This document shows positions 6,597 to 12,134 of a stretch of 12,134 bases of DNA, in pieces. This DNA comes from an uncultured Desulfuromonadales bacterium. GTDB lineage: Bacteria; Desulfobacterota; Desulfuromonadia; Desulfuromonadales; Geopsychrobacteraceae. Position numbers and translations under genes: made by a program. The notes under the pieces were generated by a model. It searched no databases. It saw only the letters and a program-made list of their open reading frames with translations, and was not told the origin of the DNA. Location of the stretch: assembly GCA_945788205.1 (NCBI GenBank), contig CALZLE010000262.1:1-12134 (forward strand), written 5' to 3'. Position 1 is the first letter of the stretch, and the number at the start of each line of letters is the position of its first letter.

Positions 6597-7515
6597 CAGC
6601 ACCCTCCCTTAATCCTGTCAGTTGCAGAAAAACCTCTTCCAAACCGCTCTGGTCGGTTTCTATATCCCGCACATCCAGCCCGAGGGCACATACTTTCTTC
6701 AGCAATGCTCCAGCACTCTCTCCCGAAGGCAGACAGAGCAACAACTCGTGACCATCGTCCTGCAGCTGTGGTCGGTAGTCATTGAACTCAACCGGTAACT
6801 CCAACAAGGGAGTCTCCAGCCAAAAGCGGAGTTGGCGATTTGATAACCGCCGCACCAACTCGTGGGTTTGCTCCAGAGCGATCAATTCACCATGGTTCAT
6901 AATCGCAATTCGGTCACACATTTGCTCCGCTTCTTCCAGGTAATGAGTCGTCAGCAGAATAGTCGTTCCCTGACGGTTGATTTCGCGAACAAAATCCCAC
7001 AACCCGTGGCGCAATTCAACGTCGACTCCGGCGGTCGGTTCATCGAGGATCAACAGCTGCGGCTTGTGAATCAACGCCTTGGCAATCATAAAGCGCCGCT
7101 TGAGCCCCCCGGAAAGCTTTATCATCACCTTGCCCAGATGTGGGCCTAGACCGAGCCGCTCAATCAACAGTTGGCGCCAGTCCGGATCATCTTTCACCCC
7201 GTAATAGCCCGCATGTAGCTTAAGCGCCTGATCGACGGTAAAGAAATTATCGATGACGATTTCCTGATGCACCACTCCCAACATGCGCCGGGTAAAGCGA
7301 TAATCACGTTGGTTGTCGTAACCAAAGGCTGATATTTTCCCGTCCCCGACCCGACAAACCCCTGCAATCATGTTAATTGTGGTACTTTTCCCCGCACCGT
7401 TCGGCCCGAGCAGGCCGAATATTTCCCCCTTTTCTATCGCGAAGGAAACATTTTTAACCGCCGGCACTCCAGCAAAGGATTTCGATAAATTTTCAATCTC
7501 TAACGCTTTTGTCAT
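6586..7515 (-). CDS. yadG: ABC transporter ATP-binding protein, YadG-like
   Basis: A 309-residue ATPase that powers the adjacent permease. Walker A GPNGAGKS is at 37-44, the Q-loop glutamine at Q84, the signature LSGG at 134-137, Walker B LLILDEP at 154-160 and the switch histidine at H191 (TTHYLEEAE). A C-terminal extension of about 90 residues ending in LEEVFLQLTG is typical of YadG-type proteins. I chose ATG at 7515 by homology (MTKALEIENLSKSF). It has no ribosome site, but a good promoter ends six bases upstream, which suggests a leaderless mRNA. An in-frame GTG at 7554 would add 13 residues without a ribosome site at a normal distance. Confidence 0.92.
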   Translation of the reverse strand: MTKALEIENLSKSFAGVPAVKNVSFAIEKGEIFGLLGPNGAGKSTTINMIAGVCRVGDGKISAFGYDNQRDYRFTRRMLGVVHQEIVIDNFFTVDQALKLHAGYYGVKDDPDWRQLLIERLGLGPHLGKVMIKLSGGLKRRFMIAKALIHKPQLLILDEPTAGVDVELRHGLWDFVREINRQGTTILLTTHYLEEAEQMCDRIAIMNHGELIALEQTHELVRRLSNRQLRFWLETPLLELPVEFNDYRPQLQDDGHELLLCLPSGESAGALLKKVCALGLDVRDIETDQSGLEEVFLQLTGLREGAGGE

Positions 7516-7521
7516 CCGGCG

Positions 7522-7550
7522 ACTATACCGCCGTAGTAGACTGCTGGCAA
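7522..7550 (-). promoter_or_regulatory. Promoter of the yadG-yadH-selenoprotein-hslO cluster
   Basis: On the minus strand TTGCCA (7550-7545) and TATAGT (7527-7522) are separated by exactly 17 bases, and each matches five of six consensus positions. Six bases separate the -10 box from the ATG at 7515, so transcription would begin at or very near the A of the start codon. Confidence 0.6.
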
Positions 7551-7563
7551 CCACCCCCGTTTC

Positions 7564-7592
7564 TTGACAAACGACGAGCGGTCAATGATCAT
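7564..7592 (+). promoter_or_regulatory. Promoter of the plus-strand cluster beginning at 7631
   Basis: A perfect TTGACA (7564-7569) is followed after 17 bases by GATCAT (7587-7592, four of six). A start near 7599 would leave a leader of about 30 nt that contains the GAGGGG ribosome site of the first gene. It lies back to back with the divergent minus-strand promoter. Confidence 0.5.
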
Positions 7593-7630
7593 GAGCGGAA
7601 CATACTCACACGGACAAATTGAGGGGATCC

Positions 7631-8161
7631 ATGAACAAGATACTATTAACGATTCTGCTGCTCTGTTTCTTTCCACTTGTTTCAACCGCTGCCGGCGAGA
7701 CAGATGAACAGGTTGAAATCATCGCCCTGGAAATTCGCAACTTATCAACATCGGTCGACAGCCTGGCCCAGCTTTTGTTTGAACAGGGACAGCAGAAAGA
7801 ACAGGATGCGATACTCCGCAAGCTCGACATCGCTGTCGCCTATCTCAACTTCCGCTCGCGCCGCATTGAAATGCTCGAACGCGACAAACAGAACAATCAA
7901 AACATGAAGAATCGGCTGGAAGACATTATCCAACAGATTGAAACACGCGCCGAACAACTGGAAGAGAAAGCTCAGGACGATCCTGCAGCCAGAGAAGCCA
8001 ACGAAAACTCCCGTCAAGAAACCCTTGAACAACTAAAAATGATGAAACAGCGACTGGCACGGGTTGAAAATACTCTTTTCGATTTCGACAATCAGATTGT
8101 CGAACTGCGCAACCAACTTGACGACGTCGAAGGTTTTGTTGAACGACACCTGGAACTTTAA
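7631..8161 (+). CDS. Secreted coiled-coil protein of unknown function
   Basis: A 176-residue protein I cannot place in a named family. Residues 1-21 are a Sec-type signal peptide (MNKILLTILLLCFFPLVSTA, then AG), so the product is probably periplasmic. The single cysteine in the hydrophobic core does not sit in a proper lipobox. The rest is highly charged and almost wholly helical, with long heptad-like stretches rich in Glu, Gln, Lys, Arg and Leu (about 27-65, 75-120 and 125-176), so a coiled-coil oligomer is likely. ATG at 7631 has GAGGGG about five bases upstream. It is the first gene of a plus-strand cluster and lies 24 bases before the methyltransferase gene. Confidence 0.8.
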   Translation: MNKILLTILLLCFFPLVSTAAGETDEQVEIIALEIRNLSTSVDSLAQLLFEQGQQKEQDAILRKLDIAVAYLNFRSRRIEMLERDKQNNQNMKNRLEDIIQQIETRAEQLEEKAQDDPAAREANENSRQETLEQLKMMKQRLARVENTLFDFDNQIVELRNQLDDVEGFVERHLEL

Positions 8162-8185
8162 GCAGCCAGCGCGTATCATCGAAAT

Positions 8186-8839
8186 ATGGGACTTCATTCT
8201 TGGTTGATGGCACAAAGCTATGACTGGGCCATGCGCAAAACAGAGCAGCGCTGCTTAAACCAATGGCGCCGGGAATTGCTGTCACAGGCAACTGGCGCGC
8301 TGCTGGAAATAGGCGCGGGTACCGGTATCAATTTGCCGCACTACCCCGCAAACCTGTCTAAAATGACCCTTAGCGAGCCAGATCCGCAAATGCGTCGAAA
8401 GTTGTCTCGAAAACTGGGCGTGAAATACCAGCATGTTGAGATCGCACACTGGGGCGCAGAACAGATCGAACTTCCCGACCATTCGGTCGATACCATCGTC
8501 AGCTCCCTGGTCCTTTGCTCCGTTAGCGACCAGCAACAAGCGTTAAAAGAGTTACACCGATTGTTGCGACCAGGCGGCCAACTGCTGTTCCTTGAACATA
8601 TCATCGCCGCAGAAGCAAAGACCGTCCGTTGGCAAAAACGGATTGAGCCGGTTTGGAAGCGCTGTAGCGGCAACTGCCACCTCACCCGAGACACGCTGAG
8701 AAATATCGAGGCAACCGGACTACAGATAGAGCATCTAAACGAGGCTAACATTGTCGGTGCCCCAGCGATCCTCCAGCGCACCGTCCGCGGGCGAGCCAGA
8801 AAACCCGGCCTGCAAACTAAAGAGACCCTAAGAAGATGA
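8186..8839 (+). CDS. Class I SAM-dependent methyltransferase
   Basis: A 217-residue methyltransferase of the Methyltransf_11 type. Motif I is LLEIGAGTGINLPHYP (39-54), and an acidic residue at the end of strand 2 appears in SEPDP (63-67). Strand 4 is DTIVSSLVLCSV (102-113) and the post-motif LLRPGGQLLFLEHI spans 126-139. The later CSGNCHLTRDT (160-170) fits a subfamily of small METTL7-like methyltransferases with a W-x-x-C/GC-x-x-x-R-x-T element, where the substrate is usually unknown. The N-terminus (MGLHSWLMAQSYDWAM) is amphipathic and may touch the membrane. ATG at 8186 has no clear ribosome site, and an ATG at 8207 is the alternative. Its stop overlaps the next start as ATGA. Confidence 0.88.
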   Translation: MGLHSWLMAQSYDWAMRKTEQRCLNQWRRELLSQATGALLEIGAGTGINLPHYPANLSKMTLSEPDPQMRRKLSRKLGVKYQHVEIAHWGAEQIELPDHSVDTIVSSLVLCSVSDQQQALKELHRLLRPGGQLLFLEHIIAAEAKTVRWQKRIEPVWKRCSGNCHLTRDTLRNIEATGLQIEHLNEANIVGAPAILQRTVRGRARKPGLQTKETLRR

Positions 8840-9276
8840 AACGCCAACTCAGCTACTGGGCTCTGCTCAGTCTGTTGTTCTATCTCGCATTCGTTCTCTG
8901 GAGCAAAATCCCGTTTTGGATCATCATCTTGTTGGCGCCGCTTTTAGCCCTGATTGTCCTGCATATTTTTTCCTTACTGACAGCTCGTCGAAAAAAACAA
9001 AAGACTACGGTCTGCGATCATAAATTTTTTGCTGCCGAGGCCCTTGTCCACAATCAAGCCTTCGACCCGAGCAAAACACCCCGGTGTCCTCACTGCCACA
9101 AGGATGATGTGTCTAAAATGATCTACGGCAAACCTGCCCTGAATCGACAAATTATCGAAGGCCTTGAATCGGGAAGAATTATTTCTGGTGGCTGTATGAT
9201 CCACGGCGGCGCCCCGGAATGGCATTGTAATCAATGTAACCGGGATTTTGGTCACCTGAAATTTGACCCAGAGTAA
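8836..9276 (+). CDS. Membrane-anchored zinc-ribbon-like protein, function unknown
   Basis: A 146-residue protein with two hydrophobic helices (about 6-22 and 26-48) followed by RRKK, so the C-terminal half is probably cytoplasmic. That half has C84-x2-C87 (RCPHCHKDD), the sequence MIYGKPALN, a glycine-rich SGGCMIHGG with C120, and C131-x2-C134 (WHCNQCNRDFG). The two CXXC pairs suggest a zinc ribbon interrupted by a 43-residue insertion. The YGKP...GGC...W-x-C-x-x-C order resembles a short uncharacterised bacterial domain, and I cannot give it a role. The start overlaps the methyltransferase stop (ATGA), indicating translational coupling. Confidence 0.82.
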   Translation: MKRQLSYWALLSLLFYLAFVLWSKIPFWIIILLAPLLALIVLHIFSLLTARRKKQKTTVCDHKFFAAEALVHNQAFDPSKTPRCPHCHKDDVSKMIYGKPALNRQIIEGLESGRIISGGCMIHGGAPEWHCNQCNRDFGHLKFDPE

Positions 9277-9330
9277 GAGTTCAGGTATTTAATAGCCCAC
9301 AAAATCACAATCCATCAAAAGGAGTCTCAC

Positions 9331-9609
9331 ATGTCCAAAGCTAGTGCACGACACATTCTCGTTCCGAGTGAAGAGGATTGCAACACCCTGAAAAATATGA
9401 TCGAAGGTGGCGAGGATTTCGCCGAGATCGCCAAGGTCCACTCTAAATGCCCTTCCGGTCAGCAGGGTGGAGCGCTCGGTGAGTTCGGACCGGGGCAGAT
9501 GGTCAAAGAATTTGACGATGTCGTCTTTTCTGGTGAAGTCGGAAAAGTTCTTGGGCCGGTTAAAACTCAGTTCGGCTATCACCTGATCGAAATCACCAGC
9601 CGCAGCTAG
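9331..9609 (+). CDS. ppiC: Small parvulin-type peptidyl-prolyl cis-trans isomerase
   Basis: A 92-residue single-domain rotamase that catalyses cis-trans isomerisation of X-Pro bonds. It matches E. coli PpiC (93 residues) over its whole length: ARHILV (7-12), FAEIAKVHSKCPSG (30-43), GGALGEFGPGQMVKEFDDVVFS (46-67) and FGYHLIEI. There is no signal peptide, so it is cytoplasmic. ATG at 9331 has AAAAGGAG six bases upstream. It follows the zinc-ribbon gene after 54 bases and may belong to the same transcript. A perfect inverted repeat downstream ends the unit. Confidence 0.95.
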   Translation: MSKASARHILVPSEEDCNTLKNMIEGGEDFAEIAKVHSKCPSGQQGGALGEFGPGQMVKEFDDVVFSGEVGKVLGPVKTQFGYHLIEITSRS

Positions 9610-9636
9610 TTACAAATCTCGCTCATTCCACAAACA

Positions 9637-9671
9637 AACACGCCCAGCTGTATTGCACAGCTGGGCGTGTT
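9637..9671. terminator. Bidirectional terminator between convergent genes
   Basis: A perfect 15-bp stem (AACACGCCCAGCTGT at 9637-9651, its complement at 9657-9671) encloses the five-base loop ATTGC. It sits 27 bases after ppiC and 23 bases after the converging minus-strand gene. The minus-strand exit is T-rich (TTGTTTGTGG) and the plus-strand exit is not, so termination should be better for the minus-strand unit. Confidence 0.75.
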
Positions 9672-9694
9672 GAGTCTCAACGACTGCTAAAAAT

Positions 9695-10177
9695 TCAATC
9701 TTCGAGCAACTTGTTCAATTCCGCCAAAATCTCCTGCTCTTCGCGAACCTTATCTTTATAGTAGTTCCAGACGTGGTAACCCTGCAGACTGAGGATAGTC
9801 ATGCCGACGGTAAAAATAGCCCAAAGGTTTTCTGCCAAGTCGCCTGAAAAATGATAGAAAGCGTAAAAAGCGCTGAGATAGCCGAAATGGGCGAATGCCC
9901 CGCGAGGTCGCTTACTGCCTGTCATCTGGGTCAAAACCATGATAATGGCAGAAAAACCGTACAGCACTAACGCCCAGTTGATGAAATTGGTCGGCGGAGC
10001 AGAGCCCAGCATCTTGTGAATATCGTCACTGAAGTTCGGCAGAAAATCGAAATCCCGCGAAGCTCCGATACTCACAGCGGTGAACATCGCGAGGATCCAC
10101 AAGCCACTGCTCGACAGCAGTTCAAGCTTACGGATTTTGGCCTGGACCTGTTGCCGTAGCGGTTCGATGTCCGGCAT
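9695..10177 (-). CDS. Four-TM membrane protein, function unknown
   Basis: A 160-residue protein I do not recognise. Four hydrophobic segments are visible, about 23-42, 65-84, 96-113 and 117-138. They are flanked by a charged N-terminal helix (LRQQVQAKIRKLELL) and a charged C-terminal coiled tail (KDKVREEQEILAELNKLLED). The third and fourth segments are aromatic and contain histidines (AHFGYLSAFYAFYHFSG and GYHVWNYY), which could be ligands, but there is no heme or Fe-S motif. I chose ATG at 10177, with a weak GGAA six bases upstream. ATGs at 10213 and 10264 are in frame and would extend it into the upstream gene. The last 50 bases of that gene overlap this start. Context suggests an accessory part of a quinol/cytochrome electron-transfer module. 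Confidence 0.75.
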   Translation of the reverse strand: MPDIEPLRQQVQAKIRKLELLSSSGLWILAMFTAVSIGASRDFDFLPNFSDDIHKMLGSAPPTNFINWALVLYGFSAIIMVLTQMTGSKRPRGAFAHFGYLSAFYAFYHFSGDLAENLWAIFTVGMTILSLQGYHVWNYYKDKVREEQEILAELNKLLED

Positions 10178-11036
10178 CGTCGGTTCCGATTCTGGAGTCA
10201 AGAGCGCTGCCATTCCCTGTATCTGATTGCGAGCTACCTGTGGTCTGCCAACCCTGCAACGCATTATCGCGCTGCTGAACTAGCTGTCGGAAGTCCCTCT
10301 CCAAGCTGCCCAGCTTATGATCCACTTTTGGCAGATCCTTCGCATTCGCACCTTCTACGGCCTGTTTAACCCAGTAAGTTAGACGAAGAATGGGGAGGAA
10401 AAGGTTCATTCTTAACAGAGCGGCAACACCACCGATACTTAAGAAAAGAACCATCACGCAGAAAATTATCATCCGGCTTCTTAACAAATCAAGAGTTTTC
10501 TCAAGAGGTTCACTTGATATTCCAAGAGTCAGGAAACCGAGGACCGGCTCATCTGCCGAATGGAAATGGCAGGCAGCGGTAGAACACTTGGCTTCATTCA
10601 GGATCGGAATGGAGACCGCAATCAGACCACTGTCGCCACCGATATTGTGATGGGTTTTGGTTCGCTCCGGATAATCTGGCTGCATCATCTGGCTTGCCCA
10701 GGGATCGACCACAGCCTCTGCCGAGCCAGGTTCTGTCTCATCTGGCTGGCCAGAAAAACGGACTGTGCCGCCCTGGTCATAAATTCTGATCTGTCCAACT
10801 TCTGCCAGTGTTCCAACATTCCCAACGATGTTGCGCAGTGATTCGCGGTCATCCTGCATCATTGCATAACGAGCTGACTTGGAAACTGTTTCAGCCAAGT
10901 TATCAACGTGCAAAACCGCCTCATCAGTCATATCTGACTTGATAAAGGTGTACAACAAAAGACAACCGAATACGACGAAACCGGTGACGGCAATGGTAAT
11001 TGGAACGATAGCTCTGGCGATCAGATTATTGAACAT
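10128..11036 (-). CDS. Two-TM sensor-like protein with CX4CHXH motif, no kinase domain
   Basis: About 302 residues from ATG at 11036, which has GGAG five bases upstream; a GTG at 11042 is in frame. Numbered from the GTG, TM1 is at 13-33 and TM2 at 190-211, leaving an external domain of about 155 residues. Its first part is helical (VDNLAETVSKSARYAMMQDDRESLRNIV in two stretches), like four-helix or dCache-type sensors of deltaproteobacteria. C153-x4-C158-H159-x-H161 (in AKCSTAACHFHSADEPVLGFL) is a motif I know from Geobacter-type sensor proteins and a possible c-type heme or metal site. After TM2 comes a HAMP-like stretch, then a low-complexity Ser/Thr/Gly tail with no kinase, cyclase or MCP domain. 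It follows a terminator after the HybB-like gene. Confidence 0.78.
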   Translation of the reverse strand: MFNNLIARAIVPITIAVTGFVVFGCLLLYTFIKSDMTDEAVLHVDNLAETVSKSARYAMMQDDRESLRNIVGNVGTLAEVGQIRIYDQGGTVRFSGQPDETEPGSAEAVVDPWASQMMQPDYPERTKTHHNIGGDSGLIAVSIPILNEAKCSTAACHFHSADEPVLGFLTLGISSEPLEKTLDLLRSRMIIFCVMVLFLSIGGVAALLRMNLFLPILRLTYWVKQAVEGANAKDLPKVDHKLGSLERDFRQLVQQRDNALQGWQTTGSSQSDTGNGSALDSRIGTDDAGHRTATATGPGQNP

Positions 11037-11089
11037 GCTCACTCCGCAACGGGGATTTACAGATTTTCTCTTACAACATCATTGTGCTG

Positions 11090-11132
11090 AAAAAATCGTG
11101 GTCGGCGAAGACCCGGTTCTTCGCCGACCACG
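11090..11132 (-). terminator. Intrinsic terminator after the HybB/NrfD-like gene
   Basis: Read on the minus strand, a perfect 15-bp GC-rich stem (11132-11118 with 11111-11097, six-base loop) is followed by A and six T (11096-11090). It lies 12 bases after the stop of the HybB/NrfD-like gene. This is a textbook rho-independent terminator. It implies that the next gene needs its own promoter or is expressed by readthrough. Confidence 0.88.
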
Positions 11133-11144
11133 AGAGCCATGCTA

Positions 11145-12134
11145 TCAAGCCCGAGCAGGAATTTCCTGCTCTCGCTCAGGGCTTGCCGTCACGGCAACTG
11201 GTGCAGGTGCTTCTTGCGTTTGCTCTTTCCACTCATAAAGAATCGGCAAACGATTGAGGATAAAGCGATACGTCGCAATGTAGATGGCGAAAATCGAAAT
11301 CGCGATGATAATTTCGAAAATGTGCGGAACCTCCTGATAGAGTTTCCAGTTGAAGCAGATCAATGCGGTGTTGAGGCGATTCAGAAGAATGCCGAAAATA
11401 ACCGCGACAAAAGCGCCGATTCGCACGATCCAGACCTGCTTATGGCGGATGCCATAAGCCAACAGAACCATCGGTGCAATGATGCCTGTAATGAATTCAA
11501 AGATATACCAGAGGCCCCAACCCGTCGCCATGTAGACCCACTCGTTGTCGTGAGCGACAGCCACAAGCTTGATCACCAAATAAGTGATCAGAGCCATGCT
11601 GGCCCCCTTGGCTAACTTAATGGTGAGATCATCCAGATTGTCCTTAAAACGATCATCGCAGCGCCAGGACATGGTCATGATAACGATGGTGCTGACACAG
11701 ATAACCATACAGAGGCCACCGAAAATCGATGAAGTGAAGAAGTGGATCCACTGGAATTCAGCCGAATACCATAGTGGATGCACCTTCCCCGGCGCATATG
11801 TAAACAAAGCCCCCAGAGCTCCCTGGTGAAGTGTCGAAAGAATAATACCGGAAACAGTCAGACCGACGACGCCCTTACGAATAAACGCCTTAGCATTTGG
11901 CCAACCGATCCACTCGAAAAAGGCGACTGAAACTTCGGCGACCTGAACCGACAGGTAGGTCGCAACATGCCAGCCGACAAGGAACAGGACAGCTGCTGGC
12001 CCCCAAGCGTAAACCATTGGATAAGCCAAACGCCATGGCTGGCCAAGGTCGACCAACAGGTAGACGACTGCAAAGAAGTAACCGAGCAGACCGTTCAGCA
12101 GAGCGAGACGCTCAATCGGCTCAAAATCATGTCG
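11145..12134 (-). CDS. HybB/NrfD-family quinol-interacting membrane subunit, 5' end beyond the window
   Basis: The C-terminal 329 residues of a polytopic membrane protein. The frame stays open to the right edge, with readable sequence RHDFEPIERLALLNGLLGYF upstream of the first possible internal start. About eight transmembrane helices are present. Family features are VDLGQPWRLAYP in an early loop, STLHQGALGALF (HybB-like LHQSSLG element), a WIHFFTSSIFGG helix, and a late helix with LLNRLNTALICF. HybB/NrfD proteins pass electrons between the quinone pool and periplasmic Fe-S or multiheme cytochrome partners, and carry no cofactor themselves. The C-terminal 25 residues are an Ala/Pro/Glu-rich tail. 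Partner genes are presumably to the right. A strong terminator follows the stop. Confidence 0.9.
   Translation of the reverse strand, partial: RHDFEPIERLALLNGLLGYFFAVVYLLVDLGQPWRLAYPMVYAWGPAAVLFLVGWHVATYLSVQVAEVSVAFFEWIGWPNAKAFIRKGVVGLTVSGIILSTLHQGALGALFTYAPGKVHPLWYSAEFQWIHFFTSSIFGGLCMVICVSTIVIMTMSWRCDDRFKDNLDDLTIKLAKGASMALITYLVIKLVAVAHDNEWVYMATGWGLWYIFEFITGIIAPMVLLAYGIRHKQVWIVRIGAFVAVIFGILLNRLNTALICFNWKLYQEVPHIFEIIIAISIFAIYIATYRFILNRLPILYEWKEQTQEAPAPVAVTASPEREQEIPARA

Noticed and set aside
7515..7554. GTG at 7554 as the start of the YadG-like ATPase
   Set aside because: The added 13 residues are not family-like, there is no ribosome site at normal distance, and the best promoter lies downstream of it.
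10555..10590. Canonical c-type heme motif CXXCH in the sensor-like protein
   Set aside because: The sequence is C-x4-C-H, not C-x2-C-H, so heme attachment is possible but cannot be claimed.

Overview
The window looks like a chromosomal segment of an anaerobic, respiratory Desulfuromonadales/Geobacter-type bacterium. This is inferred from the separate nuoC and nuoD, a NuoF with an extra N-terminal ferredoxin-like domain, a HybB/NrfD-type quinol membrane subunit, a CX4CH-containing membrane protein, and an apparent selenoprotein. Base composition is near 50% GC throughout and I see no insertion sequence, phage gene, CRISPR array, tRNA or rRNA.

Left third (1-4138, minus strand): the start of a complex I operon, read right to left as nuoA-nuoB-nuoC-nuoD-nuoE-nuoF, with nuoF running off the left edge. 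Genes are 15-40 bases apart or overlap. A 482-base gene-free stretch (4139-4620) lies upstream of nuoA. It carries a good sigma-70-type promoter (TTGACA-17-TAATTT), a perfect 16-bp palindrome just upstream of the -35 box, and a 10-bp palindrome on the -35 box.

Middle (4621-7515, minus strand): a four-gene cluster read as yadG-like ABC ATPase, yadH-like ABC-2 permease, a small AhpD/CMD-family protein, and hslO (Hsp33). The small gene (5511-5783) is missed by ordinary ORF calling because it contains an in-frame UGA. That codon sits where the second cysteine of the CXXC redox motif should be, and is followed at 18 nt by a 7-bp hairpin with a GUU loop. This fits the bacterial SECIS consensus, so I call it a selenoprotein with a CGPU motif. 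It lies beside a redox-switched chaperone.

Right-middle (7631-9609, plus strand): a secreted coiled-coil protein, a class I SAM methyltransferase, a membrane-anchored zinc-ribbon-like protein and a small parvulin (ppiC). The region between this cluster and the divergent yadG-like gene holds promoters for both directions; the yadG-like promoter implies a leaderless mRNA. A perfect 15-bp stem (9637-9671) separates the convergent units.

Right end (9695-12134, minus strand): the 3' part of a HybB/NrfD-family integral membrane quinol subunit, followed by a strong intrinsic terminator. After that come a two-TM sensor-like protein with a CX4CHXH motif but no kinase domain, and a four-TM protein of unknown function whose start overlaps it. 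These are probably accessory to a multiheme-cytochrome/quinol electron-transfer complex whose other genes lie to the right of the window.
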